Shown here one piece after another: positions 40,972 through 50,222 of a stretch of 64,000 bases of DNA; position 1 is the stretch's first letter; every line of letters starts with the position of its first letter. The stretch spans positions 1,178,001 to 1,242,000 of the forward strand of contig NZ_AP018254.1 in assembly GCF_002368395.1 (NCBI RefSeq), read 5' to 3'. Below the pieces are notes generated by a model, which saw nothing but the letters and a program-made list of their open reading frames with translations, was not told the DNA's origin and ran no database searches. A program made the position numbers and the translations under genes. This DNA is from Calothrix sp. NIES-3974 (GTDB lineage: Bacteria > Cyanobacteriota > Cyanobacteriia > Cyanobacteriales > Nostocaceae).

Positions 40972-42471
40972 ATGACTGTCGGTATCTGGATACTTGGAGA
41001 TCAACTCTCCCAAAAACAAGCTGCACTTACCTCCTGTCACCCGGAAAAAGTCCCAGTTATCCTGATTGAATCCCTGGAACATATTCGTACTCGTCCCTAC
41101 CATCGACAAAAGTTGGTATTGATTTGGTCAGCGATGCGACACTTTGCGGAGGAATTGCGTCAACAGGGTTATCCTGTCACCTATGAAGTTGCTGCTGCTG
41201 ATTTTCAAAAACCCTTAATTGCATGGTTGAAAGCAAACCACATCACCGAATTACGAGTGATGCAACCAGCAGATCGACCATTCCGTCAATTCATTATGGC
41301 GATGCAGTCGCAATTACCATGTTCGATCCAGATAATTCCAAATAATCATTTTCTCTGGTCAACTTCAGATTTTCAAAAATGGGCCAATGGCAAAAAAAGT
41401 TTACTTTTAGAAAGTTTTTATCGGGAAGGTCGCAAACGTTTGCAGATTTTGATGGTAGATAATCAACCTGTAGGAGGAGAATGGAATTATGATAAGCAAA
41501 ATCGTCAACCTCCCCCAAGAAATTTAATTACACCTCAACCAAAAGTTTTTCCCGCGGATGAGATTACCCAAGCAGTAATTCATCAAGTAAAATCCTTAGA
41601 TATTCCTACCTTTGGTGAGATAAATAACTTTAATTGGGCAGTCACCCGTAATCAAGCATTAGCAGTCCTAGCTGATTTTATTGATGGAAAATTAGCACAA
41701 TTTGGTCCCTATCAAGATGCGATGGTTACAGGGGAAAATACTATGTGGCATTCCCTGATTTCTCCCTATTTAAATATAGGTTTACTTCACCCTCTAGAAG
41801 TAATTCAAGCAGCAGAAACTGCCTACTATCAGCAGCAAATACCCCTCAATAGTGTGGAGGGATTCATCCGGCAAATACTCGGTTGGCGTGAATATATGTA
41901 TGGGTTATATAATTACGTCGATTCCGATTATCCCCAACAAAATTATTTTCAACATCACCAACCCTTACCGGAATTTTTCTGGACAGGTAAAACCAAAATG
42001 AACTGTTTACACCAGGTGTTAAAACAGACAATTAATACAGGTTATGCCCACCATATTCAACGTTTAATGGTATTAAGTAATTTTGCCTTAATTGCTGGTA
42101 TTTCTCCCCAAGCTGTAGAAAACTGGTTTCATGCAGCTTTTATTGATGCCTACGATTGGGTGATGCAAACTAATGTAATTGGGATGGGATTATTTGCTGA
42201 TGGGGGAATTTTAGCATCAAAACCCTACGCTGCATCCGCTAATTACATCCATAACATGAGTGATTATTGTCGCAATTGTAGTTATGACCGTAAATCTCGC
42301 ACGGGTTCCCAAGCATGTCCATTCAATTACTTTTATTGGGATTTTCTCGACCGTCACCGTGATAAATTAACCAAACAGGGACGGATGAGCTTTATTCTCA
42401 AAAACCTCGATAAAATGCCAGAAACAGAATTAGCAGAAATTCGCGATCGCGCGCAAAAATGGCATGAATAA
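40972..42471 (+). CDS. Fe-S bacterial cryptochrome/photolyase (PhrB-like)
   Basis: 499 residues. The N-terminal Rossmann-like half (GIWILGDQLSQ, LVLIWSAMRHFAEELRQQGY) and the helical FAD domain (ENTMWHSLISPYLNIGLLHP, GFIRQILGWREYMYGLY) match the prokaryotic FeS-BCP family. Four Cys that could bind a [4Fe-4S] cluster are seen: one in KMNCLHQVLKQ (about 345), then in SDYCRNCSYDRKSR and SQACPFNYF (about 430-450). In the family these enzymes repair (6-4) photoproducts using light. The start ATG 40972 follows an AAAATCC tract without clear ribosome site. Full length. Confidence 0.92.
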   Translation: MTVGIWILGDQLSQKQAALTSCHPEKVPVILIESLEHIRTRPYHRQKLVLIWSAMRHFAEELRQQGYPVTYEVAAADFQKPLIAWLKANHITELRVMQPADRPFRQFIMAMQSQLPCSIQIIPNNHFLWSTSDFQKWANGKKSLLLESFYREGRKRLQILMVDNQPVGGEWNYDKQNRQPPPRNLITPQPKVFPADEITQAVIHQVKSLDIPTFGEINNFNWAVTRNQALAVLADFIDGKLAQFGPYQDAMVTGENTMWHSLISPYLNIGLLHPLEVIQAAETAYYQQQIPLNSVEGFIRQILGWREYMYGLYNYVDSDYPQQNYFQHHQPLPEFFWTGKTKMNCLHQVLKQTINTGYAHHIQRLMVLSNFALIAGISPQAVENWFHAAFIDAYDWVMQTNVIGMGLFADGGILASKPYAASANYIHNMSDYCRNCSYDRKSRTGSQACPFNYFYWDFLDRHRDKLTKQGRMSFILKNLDKMPETELAEIRDRAQKWHE

Positions 42472-42985
42472 AATAATCATACCATTTTGGATTTTAGATT
42501 TTAGATTTTGGATTTAACTCGCTAGCTTATAGTTGCGCTTTAGCACCATTCCCTTGTACCCATGCTCCGCGTGGGTACGGAATCTACGAAGCTCCTGCTT
42601 CATGAATAAAGGCGGTAGCCCTCACGTACTGGATGACTACGCAGAGCATAGTCACCAGATAGATGGTCTGGATCAAAAGTGTTGAATTTCGATATATAAC
42701 TTTACAAATCTAGGGGCTTTGCACGAATTTGAGCTTCTATTAATGACAATGAAGTCAATTGCAGGGTAAATTTGGTATCACCAGCACCAATACACAACTT
42801 GGTATCAAACGCTAAAATCTTAAGATTCAACACTTGTGGGTCTGGATATTTCCACCAACTTGTACTAGGTGATTTTTTCACTTAGTAAGTAATAACAAGT
42901 ATTTAACCGGACACAATATTACACCAAAATCCAAAATCCATAGACGCACGTAGTGCGGCTTCTCGCAGAGTAATCCAAAATCCCA
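42472..42985. other. Repeat-rich intergenic region
   Basis: Contains AAAATCC-type tracts at both ends and an element with CCCATGCTCCGCGTGGGTA (42559-42665) that matches the sequence around 49785-50005 but without the MITE inserted there. No gene is seen. Confidence 0.65.
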
Positions 42986-44791
42986 TTATTTGACTGCCTC
43001 TTGAATCCAGTTCTGCAAGGTACTCACAACCTCATCAAGAGGAATTTCCTGCGCTTGTTTTGTCGCCCTTTGTACCACCTCAACTTTACCATCCTTTAAA
43101 GCTTTTCCGGTGACAATTCTGTAGGGAATACCGATTAAATCAGCATCTTTAAACTTAACTCCAGCCCGTTCATTCCTATCATCTAATAAAGTTTCAATCC
43201 CTGCTTTGTTGAGTTCTGTATACAACTTTTCCCCAACTTCCATCTGCTCGGTATCATTAATATTGGGAACAGTGACAATTGCATGGTAAGGCGCGATCGC
43301 AACAGGCCAGATAATCCCATCTTTGTCGTAGGATTGCTCCACTGCGGCTTGAGCTAACCGGGATACACCCACACCATAACAACCCATTACCAAGGGTTTT
43401 TCCTCCCCCTGCTCGTTTGTATAGGTCGCATTCATCGCCTGGGAATACTTCGTACCCAGTTGGAAAATATGCCCAGCTTCAATACCACGGGCACTTTGCA
43501 GGATTTGACTAGGGTCATGGACAGCGCGATCGCCGGGTCTGGCCTTGCGAATATCTACGATAGTCTCTGGTAATTTAATTTGCTCGTTCCAGTTAGCTCC
43601 CACTACGTGATAACCGGAAATATCCGCACCAGTGACAAAGTTTTTCAACCCCACAGCAGTTTGATCCACCAGACGCAAAAATTTGTTAGCGATATTTTTG
43701 GCTGGTTTAATATAATCATCACTGATATCCGGGGCAATATAACCTACTGGTAAAGGTTTAGTAGCCCATTTCTCCTGGGAATCAGCATCAGGAACACTCA
43801 AACTCAGAATGGTTTTTGCTTGATAATTAGCCGCTAATTTAGTTAACTCATTGGTCAACTTAACCTCGTTAACCTCCTGGTCTCCCCGGATACTCACCAA
43901 CACCAAAACCGTCATCCCGTTATCGTAAACAGTTTGATACAAAACATTCTTCACGATATTGGTAGGCGAACACTGCAAAAAATTACACACCTTCTCAATC
44001 GTCTCTGTTCCCGGAGTTTCCCGTTTTTCATAGCTAGTAAAGGGAGAAACTTCCCCATCCCCAGCTAAGGAAACAGCCTTCTCCACATTCGCGGCATACT
44101 TACCATCCTCCGTATACAAAACCTCATCTTCCCCCGCTTCCGCTAACACCATAAATTCCGTCGAACCCGACCCCCCAATAGCTCCCGAATCGGCTTCCAC
44201 TGCCCGGAATTTTAACCCACAACGCCGTAACATATTACTATAGGCGATGTACATATCATCGTAGGTTTTCTGCAAGCTTTCGCTGTCAGCATGGAAAGAA
44301 TAACCATCCTTCATAATAAATTCCCGTCCCCGCATCAACCCAAACCGGGGACGAATCTCATCCCGAAACTTAGTCTGCAATTGGTATAAATGCAAAGGTA
44401 GCTGACGGTAGGAACGAATCATATCCCGCGCAATATAAGTAATTACCTCCTCATGGGTCGGTCCCAAAGCTACCTGCTGGTCACGTCGGTCAATCAAGGC
44501 AAACATAATCCCCTCAGCCTTCGTATAGGTATCCCAACGACCCGACTCCCTCCACAAATCGGCAGGTTGCAGTTGGGGGAGTAAACATTCCTGCGCACCC
44601 GTAGCATTCATCTCTTCCCGCACAATTTGGGAAACCTTCTGCAACACCCGCCACATTAAGGGTAAATACGCATAAATACCCGCACCGATGCGACGAATAT
44701 AACCCGCTCGTAGGAGCAATTTATGGCTGGGAATCTCCGCATCAGCCGGGTCATCTCGGAGGGTGACAAATAACATTTGTGACAGTCGCAT
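42986..44791 (-). CDS. proS: Prolyl-tRNA synthetase
   Basis: 601 residues. The start [20 protein letters not shown], class II motifs 1-3 ([60 protein letters not shown]), an editing (YbaK-like) insertion domain between about 220 and 400 and the C-terminal anticodon-binding domain show a bacterial-type ProS. It attaches proline to tRNA-Pro in the cytoplasm. Length is normal. It is alone on its strand; no riboswitch or T-box is seen upstream. Confidence 0.96.
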   Translation of the reverse strand: MRLSQMLFVTLRDDPADAEIPSHKLLLRAGYIRRIGAGIYAYLPLMWRVLQKVSQIVREEMNATGAQECLLPQLQPADLWRESGRWDTYTKAEGIMFALIDRRDQQVALGPTHEEVITYIARDMIRSYRQLPLHLYQLQTKFRDEIRPRFGLMRGREFIMKDGYSFHADSESLQKTYDDMYIAYSNMLRRCGLKFRAVEADSGAIGGSGSTEFMVLAEAGEDEVLYTEDGKYAANVEKAVSLAGDGEVSPFTSYEKRETPGTETIEKVCNFLQCSPTNIVKNVLYQTVYDNGMTVLVLVSIRGDQEVNEVKLTNELTKLAANYQAKTILSLSVPDADSQEKWATKPLPVGYIAPDISDDYIKPAKNIANKFLRLVDQTAVGLKNFVTGADISGYHVVGANWNEQIKLPETIVDIRKARPGDRAVHDPSQILQSARGIEAGHIFQLGTKYSQAMNATYTNEQGEEKPLVMGCYGVGVSRLAQAAVEQSYDKDGIIWPVAIAPYHAIVTVPNINDTEQMEVGEKLYTELNKAGIETLLDDRNERAGVKFKDADLIGIPYRIVTGKALKDGKVEVVQRATKQAQEIPLDEVVSTLQNWIQEAVK

Positions 44792-44885
44792 CGTTTCTTT
44801 CCTGTTTGACTTACTTATAGAATTCGCTTTGATTGCTGGGAATCTGGAATTAGTATCGCCTTAAATATATAGCGTTTCCAATCAT

Positions 44886-44919
44886 TTTTCCAATCAATTT
44901 TACCCTCATCTGAAGAGAC
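44886..44919. repeat. Degenerate CRISPR-repeat-like sequence
   Basis: TTTTCCAATCAATTTTA followed by CCCTCATCTGAAGAGAC matches the array repeat with about ten differences. It lies 700 bases from the array and may be a relic of an older, longer array. Confidence 0.6.
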
Positions 44920-45000
44920 TAGACGGTATCCTACCTCCCAACCAGTAGGAGGTGTGTCAATACGCTTGGGATCAGTAAATTCATAAACCAATACAGTTCA

Positions 45001-45297
45001 GTTAAAGATAACTGTAGGTTGGGTTGAGGCTTTGCATAGACTGTTGATTTTGTTGAAATTCACCCATAAGTTCACACCGTTTTTGTGACTATCTCGTCCC
45101 AATGCTCCGCGTGGGGACGCATTCCACAAGGGCTACTGTCTCAAATCAGGAAGCAGAGCTTCCCTATATGTATACAGTTTTTGTGATGATCTCGTCCCAA
45201 TGCTCCGCGTGGGGACGCATTCCACAAGGGCTACTGCCTCTATATTCTTCAACCCAACCTACCCAATAATCAGGCTTTTAAGCCTAACTGAACTGTC
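45001..45297 (+). repeat. Repeat R1, copy 2 with internal duplication
   Basis: Starts GTTAAAGATAACTGTAGG like the other R1 copies and ends CTAACTGAACTGTC. The inner part around CGTCCCAATGCTCCGCGTGG occurs twice in tandem (45098-45130 and 45195-45230), which explains the extra length. Confidence 0.85.
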
Positions 45298-45480
45298 TTG
45301 ATTCGTAAACCCCAAATAATTGTAGAGACGCATTAGCCAAGCTCTTCTGAAAAAGGCTATATCGCATCTCCCGAAACCACTACGAAAAATTATTAAGAGA
45401 ATGTTTTAAAAGTTGATTTTAATACTTGAATTATCGTTTTTGGGAGCAGGAAGAGACGCGACATGTCGCGCCTGTACTCT

Positions 45481-45567
45481 CGAAGGAAAAATCAGCTTGA
45501 TAACTCCATGTCCAGAGTCAGGACGATAGTCAAAATAGTGATAATTAATACTTAACAAACATCCTCT
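45481..45567 (-). repeat. Inverted flank repeat of CRISPR array, left copy
   Basis: On the minus strand it reads GAGGATGTTTGTTAAGTATT, TGACTATCGTCCTGA, and GCTGATTTTTCCTTCG, matching 47416-47501 on the plus strand closely. The two copies bracket the array in opposite orientation. Confidence 0.8.
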
Positions 45568-45593
45568 AACCGAACCGTATTGGGAGGTGTGTA

Positions 45594-45629
45594 GTTTCCT
45601 ATCAATTTTCACCCTCATCTGAGGAGATT
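45594..45629. repeat. Degenerate CRISPR repeat at the trailer end
   Basis: GTTTCCTATCAATTTTC then ACCCTCATCTGAGGAGA resembles the array repeat with several changes and lies only 7 bases before the first perfect repeat. Degenerate repeats normally mark the leader-distal end of an array. Confidence 0.75.
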
Positions 45630-45636
45630 AAATCCT

Positions 45637-47137
45637 GTTTCCAATCAATTATTTCCCCTCATAAGAGGAGACAGCCAGCGCAGCCCACACCAGCGCAGCC
45701 CACACCCGTTTCCAATCAATTATTTCCCCTCATAAGAGGAGACTTTGCGTTAGTAGACTCGGCTTGCTAACGCAAGAAGAAAGTTTCCAATCAATTATTT
45801 CCCCTCATAAGAGGAGACGAAACTCTCCAAAAAGAGGGTTTCAAGGTCACTACGAGTTTCCAATCAATTATTTCCCCTCATAAGAGGAGACCGTCCCGGA
45901 GACCATCAAAATCTCCAGGGGCGATGCCGTCAACGTTTCCAATCAATTATTTCCCCTCATAAGAGGAGACTGGAAACCGTAATGTTGGTGTAAACTCCAT
46001 TGAAGTTTCCAATCAATTATTTCCCCTCATAAGAGGAGACCGGATTGTCTACTGTTTCTGGACGGGACTCCATAAAGGAGATTCCGTCCTTGACGTTTCC
46101 AATCAATTATTTCCCCTCATAAGAGGAGACACCTCGTCGATTCCCTCGCGGAATCGATCCTCTCCATGCAGAAATAGGAGAGGAACCTCGCCTGGTCTGC
46201 ACCCAGGCGAGGGTTATTTGTCACAAAAAACAAAAAGGAGCGAAAGAAATGCAACTAAAAGTGATTGATTTAATAGTTTCCAATCAATTATTTCCCCTCA
46301 TAAGAGGAGACTCCTAAATAATGACGTGCATTGACAAAGAAATTGTTGTTTCCAATCAATTATTTCCCCTCATAAGAGGAGACTGTAGACATTCGTCCTA
46401 ACAACGACCCCCTCTTTAGTTTCCAATCAATTATTTCCCCTCATAAGAGGAGACTTGATTGGAAACCAAAATAGAAATAGAGGGTGTGGAGAAAATCATC
46501 TGTTTCCAATCAATTATTTCCCCTCATAAGAGGAGACATTTGATGGTTATGCTGATTGGGCTGATTATTCAGCGTTTCCAATCAATTATTTCCCCTCATA
46601 AGAGGAGACGTTTGATGAATTAACGGTTCGTGATGATGATGAATATTTTTGTTTCCAATCAATTATTTCCCCTCATAAGAGGAGACCTTTCAAACCACAC
46701 GCCTGAAAGATGGACGGTTGATGTTTCCAATCAATTATTTCCCCTCATAAGAGGAGACCACATACAACAAGTAGACCATAAAGGAGAGCCATGCAACTAG
46801 TGTTTCCAATCAATTATTTCCCCTCATAAGAGGAGACGAAAAAGATAATTGAATGGGCAAAAAAGGGTAACGGAGTTTCCAATCAATTATTTCCCCTCAT
46901 AAGAGGAGACTCCTTTGCCCCAAAAGGAGTCTACGTTGACCCCTAGACAGGTTTCCAATCAATTATTTCCCCTCATAAGAGGAGACAAAAAGAAAACAAT
47001 GTTAAACAGACTATTGATTTAGGTTTCCAATCAATTATTTCCCCTCATAAGAGGAGACCTTCACAGCTAGCAGCAATGGGAATGCCCATCGCCCCAACAC
47101 CGTTTCCAATCAATTATTTCCCCTCATAAGAGGAGAC
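45637..47137 (-). CRISPR. CRISPR array: 19 repeats of 36 bp, 18 spacers
   Basis: The 36-bp repeat (plus strand GTTTCCAATCAATTATTT... ending AAGAGGAGAC) occurs 19 times, apparently without change. Repeat starts: 45637, 45708, 45783, 45856, 45935, 46005, 46095, 46276, 46348, 46419, 46502, 46574, 46651, 46723, 46802, 46875, 46951, 47023, 47102. Spacers are 34-54 nt except one of 145 nt (46131-46275). Read on the minus strand the repeat ends GATTGGAAAC, like the ATTGAAAC tag of type I/III repeats, and has a CCTC/GAGG hairpin, so transcription is probably on the minus strand with the leader beyond 47138. The degenerate repeats at the low-coordinate end agree. No cas gene is in the window. Confidence 0.97.
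46131..46275. other. Abnormally long (145-nt) structured spacer or insert in the array
   Basis: Contains three perfect hairpins in a row: TCGATTCC/GGAATCGA (46137-46157), CCTCTCC/GGAGAGG (46159-46183) and CCTCGCCTGG/CCAGGCGAGG (46186-46212, followed by GTTATTT), then AAGGAG (46235-46240) and ATG (46249). It looks like the end of one phage gene region and the start of another rather than a normal protospacer. Confidence 0.75.
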
Positions 47138-47415
47138 CCCTTCATTTTAAACCCAGATACAGCAAGGTGTCCAGAGGCGGATTGCGAGGGGGTCTAAAAA
47201 TTTGTCGTCGAAGCAGTAAAAATCCATGAGAAAAATCCTTCAAACCCTTACACAGCAAGGCGGCGAGGGGGTCAACGAAAAAAATGGTATTTCAGCGATT
47301 TTCTGACCCCCTCGCATTATTGGTGTAGCAAGCGGAAAATAGTACAGGGGTACGGGCTACTTCTGCACAAAACAGACGGCTAGCTTTTTCCACACTCGTA
47401 CACAATACCCGATTT
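47138..47415 (-). promoter_or_regulatory. Probable CRISPR leader
   Basis: The motif GCGAGGGGGTC occurs at 47184-47194 and 47263-47273 and inverted at 47305-47315. ACAGCAAGG precedes the first two copies. AATGGTATTTCAGCGAT (47284-47300) also resembles leader motifs I remember from cyanobacterial arrays. The array promoter should be here. Confidence 0.7.
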
Positions 47416-47501
47416 AGGATGTTTGACAAGTATTAATTATCATTATTTTGACTATCGTCCTGAATCTAGACATGGGGTTATCAAGCTGATTTTTCCTTCG
47501 A
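47416..47501 (+). repeat. Inverted flank repeat of CRISPR array, right copy
   Basis: Plus-strand copy of the sequence at 45481-45567 (AGGATGTTTGACAAGTATT to GCTGATTTTTCCTTCGA). Confidence 0.8.
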
Positions 47502-47680
47502 TTGGAGGCTCGAATTGTCTCAGGTCAGTTTGGGTAGTTTACTCTAGTAGAATGGATCTAGTTTTTTCTTCGAGAAACCAGGCTATGGGAATCTATGGGG
47601 ACATTAAAAGTGCAGCATAACCCATCTCAAGGTTGAATATGTACTCAAAAGACCTGTTGTCGCTGGAGGTGAATGATTGA

Positions 47681-48244
47681 ATGGTGGTCACCAAGTCTCA
47701 AATTTTAACTTTAGAAGAATTTTTGCAACTACCAGAAACCAAACCCGCAAGCGAATATATTGATGGTAAAATTATCCCCAAACCAATGCCCCAAGGAAAG
47801 CACAGTTTACTCCAAGGAGAACTTGTACCTGCAATTAACTTAATTGTTAAACCCCAACGGATTGCTCGTGCTTTTGTGGAGTTGCGCTGTACTTTTGCTG
47901 GACGCTCAATAGTTCCAGATATTGCTGTGTTTACCTGGTCAAAAATACCAAGGGATGCAAATGGTGAGGTGGCTAATGCATTTACAGCTGCTCCTGATTG
48001 GATTCTTGAAATTTTATCCCCTGACCAAAGTGCAACCAAAATGATTAAAAATATTCTTCACTGTTTAAATCACGGTACGCAAATGGGTTGGTTGATTGAC
48101 CCTGATGAGCAAACTGTAATTATTTACCTTCCCCAACAGCAACCAGAGATATTTGACCAGAAAGAGCAAATCTTACCTGTTCCTGATTTTGCTAATGGAT
48201 TGAACTTGAGTGTGGAGGCTTTGTTTGGTTGGTTATTAGAGTAG
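47681..48244 (+). CDS. Uma2-family (DUF820) putative restriction-endonuclease-like protein
   Basis: 187 residues. SQILTLEEFLQLPETKPASE, YIDGKIIPKPMPQGKHSLLQ, then IVPDIAVFTW and PDWILEILSPDQSATKMIKN contain the PD-(D/E)xK core (D in VPDIAV, E-x-L in EILSP) of the Uma2 family, very numerous in cyanobacteria. Biochemical role is unknown; some are thought to act in DNA cleavage. Its 3' end overlaps the convergent hydrolase gene by 9 bases. A CRISPR leader lies upstream, but nothing ties the two functionally. Confidence 0.9.
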   Translation: MVVTKSQILTLEEFLQLPETKPASEYIDGKIIPKPMPQGKHSLLQGELVPAINLIVKPQRIARAFVELRCTFAGRSIVPDIAVFTWSKIPRDANGEVANAFTAAPDWILEILSPDQSATKMIKNILHCLNHGTQMGWLIDPDEQTVIIYLPQQQPEIFDQKEQILPVPDFANGLNLSVEALFGWLLE

Positions 48245-49153
48245 AGTGGGTTGATCTATAAAAGGTGCGATCGCATTGACAAATTCGGGTGCAGATTCGT
48301 AGGGTAAAACGTTACGTCCGGGAATTTTGACACCCTGGGCTGTGGGAAGATGGGTGAGGTATTGGGATAATCTATCGTCAGCAGATTCGATTTTTCCCTC
48401 TTTGCTGACGCTGGATGCTGTTTCTCCAAAAACAACGAAGGTGGGGATATTGAGGTTGGCAATTGCAGTGCTGTAATCTTTTCGCCAAAATCCTGCTAAA
48501 AAGGAAAAGACGGCGAATCGACTAGCCATATCCACTGACCCTAAGCGGAGCATCATTAACCATTCCTCGTCTATGTCCTGACTAGATGCAAATAATTGAC
48601 GGGTGGAAAAGGAGCGTAAAAATTTTTCCGTCCGTGCATATCGATAAAATAGGTTTCCCAGGATGGAGCTCAGGAAACTCCAGGTGAGTTTTTGTCGCCA
48701 TTTTGGACGGGGTTTGCTAATTATATTCCATGCTGGAGGTCCTGATAATACCATCCCTTTGATTAATTGTGGATGCATTGTGACTAGTTCAATGGCTACG
48801 GGGAATAAGGCTCCTTGAACAACTAATATCACTGGTTGATTGATAACTGTGGTGAGAAAAAAGTTTAATTGTTCAGCATGGAAGTTGGGAGTATAGGCAA
48901 TATTGGGCATATCGCTATCACCGCACCCTAATAAATCGGGTGCATAAATGGAGTTGAATTTGTTTTGTATCTGCCATTGTTGAGAAAATCTGCGCCAAAA
49001 TAACCGGGATAATCCCACACCAATCGGATGAATTAAAACTAGGGGAATATCTTGATTTGCTTGGGGATTGGCTGGATGATAATCATAGGTACATTGATAA
49101 TTTTGCCATTTGTAAGTCAATGTTTGATGGTGTTGATGTTGGTTGACAGCCAT
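48236..49153 (-). CDS. Alpha/beta-fold hydrolase
   Basis: 305 residues. LVLIHPIGVGLSRLFWRRFS is the oxyanion region, YAPDLLGCGDSDMP the following strand-loop, and VVQGALFPVAIELVTMHP replaces the usual G-x-S-x-G elbow: the nucleophile Ser appears to be Gly/Ala (QGALF), so the family may be catalytically altered. FVVFGETASSVSKEG and a late GRNVLPYESAPEF (position of the usual His) suggest loss of the triad. Homologues in cyanobacteria are common. The gene is convergent with the Uma2 gene, overlapping by 9 bases. Confidence 0.8.
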   Translation of the reverse strand: MAVNQHQHHQTLTYKWQNYQCTYDYHPANPQANQDIPLVLIHPIGVGLSRLFWRRFSQQWQIQNKFNSIYAPDLLGCGDSDMPNIAYTPNFHAEQLNFFLTTVINQPVILVVQGALFPVAIELVTMHPQLIKGMVLSGPPAWNIISKPRPKWRQKLTWSFLSSILGNLFYRYARTEKFLRSFSTRQLFASSQDIDEEWLMMLRLGSVDMASRFAVFSFLAGFWRKDYSTAIANLNIPTFVVFGETASSVSKEGKIESADDRLSQYLTHLPTAQGVKIPGRNVLPYESAPEFVNAIAPFIDQPTLL

Positions 49154-49189
49154 TGGATTTTGGGATTTTAGATTTTAGATTTGGGATTT

Positions 49190-49305
49190 CCTGCATTTCT
49201 CACCAAGGGGTGATAAGCCTGAGTCATGGTTTAATTTTCCTACTACTCCTGTCACGGACTGTTACCTAATCACTGAAAGTTTTAGCTGTTTGTGAGAATT
49301 CTGGG
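49190..49305 (-). repeat. MITE family M copy, TSD ATTT
   Basis: 116 bp from CCTGCATTTCTCAC to GTGAGAATTCTGGG, flanked by ATTT at 49186-49189 and 49306-49309. It lies in the opposite orientation to the copies at 37176 and 49843. Confidence 0.8.
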
Positions 49306-49842
49306 ATTTGGGATTTGGAGGGATATTTTTGAATATAAATATTGTTTTTAAAAACCGAACACCAGCAGGATGCCCACACCACAAATATCCATAAATATCC
49401 ATCCATATAAAATAAAGTTGAAATACTCCACCAAATTAATTTTGATGGGTAAATAAAGGCACGTAGTAGCACTTTAGCGCACTTAAATTAACACTTTTGT
49501 GGTAGATTACTAGCTTGCAAGTGTAGACGCGTAACAGTTTGCCCTAGGCTGTAAGAAATGGAGAGTTTCATAAATTAAAAATAAATCTATCATTGAAAAT
49601 GTGTGAAAAGCTCATACATTGATATTAATTTTTATTTTTTACCTTTGACTTTTTTATTGTACCTGGTTGTAGGAAAATCTTCTTGGTTCAAACTCGTAAT
49701 ATACAATATGTATGCCCTGGGTTAGTGTTACTAGTTGACGACGAACCAAAATATTTTCGTTGGGAACTGTGTTTCCCCTCCTACCCATGCTTCCCGTGGG
49801 TGCAGAACCTACGAGGCTCCGGTCTCGTGAATGAAGGCAGTA

Positions 49843-49952
49843 CCCGCATTTCTCACAAAACCCTAAAACTTATAGGGAATAGTCCGTGACGGGAGTAGAA
49901 GGAAAATCAACCCGTTACTCAAGGCTTACAACTTACTCGTGAGAAATCCAGG
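49843..49952 (+). repeat. MITE family M copy, TSD AGTA, nested in another repeat
   Basis: 110 bp from CCCGCATTTCTCAC to GTGAGAAATCCAGG, flanked by AGTA at 49839-49842 and 49953-49956. The interrupted repeat is uninterrupted at 42559-42665, where the site reads GGTA once. Confidence 0.88.
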
Positions 49953-50126
49953 AGTAGCCTCCGCTGACTGAGTAACCACCCAGAGCATAGTCACTAGATA
50001 ATTTACTAGATAATTTGTAATAACCTGCGGTAAGCCGCTATGCGTCTACGTAATAGCCTACGGCAAGGCTGCGTCTACGTAATTTCTTCGAGAGTACAGA
50101 TGCGACATGTCGCGTCTCTCCCTATT

Positions 50127-50222
50127 CCTACATTTCTCACAAGGGAGTGATAAGCCTTGAGTAATGGGTTAATTTACTTACTACTCCCTACTCCCCGCTC
50201 CCTACTCACTGAAAAATAACTT
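50127..50222 (-). repeat. MITE family M copy, partial
   Basis: Starts CCTACATTTCTCAC and continues TGATAAGCCTTGAGTAATGG...CTACTCCCTACTCC, then departs after CACTGAAAA from the family sequence. Confidence 0.65.

Larger units (their letters stand above)
44792..45593. other. Region between proS and CRISPR array, with repeats and degenerate CRISPR repeats
   Basis: Contains a degenerate CRISPR-repeat-like sequence (44886-44919), repeat R1 copy 2 (45001-45297) with an inner duplication, a hairpin repeat of the 13072 family (about 45315-45372), MITE-like sequence (45398-45460) and a repeat (45481-45567) whose inverted copy flanks the other end of the array. No gene. Confidence 0.65.

Noticed and set aside
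42986-45000. T-box or riboswitch upstream of proS
   Set aside because: No specifier loop or antiterminator-like structure seen between 44792 and 45000.
45406-45618. Short frame on the minus strand and its counterpart at 47423-47620
   Set aside because: Both are translations of the repeat flanking the CRISPR array, not conserved proteins; changes between the copies do not keep the reading frame signature of a gene.
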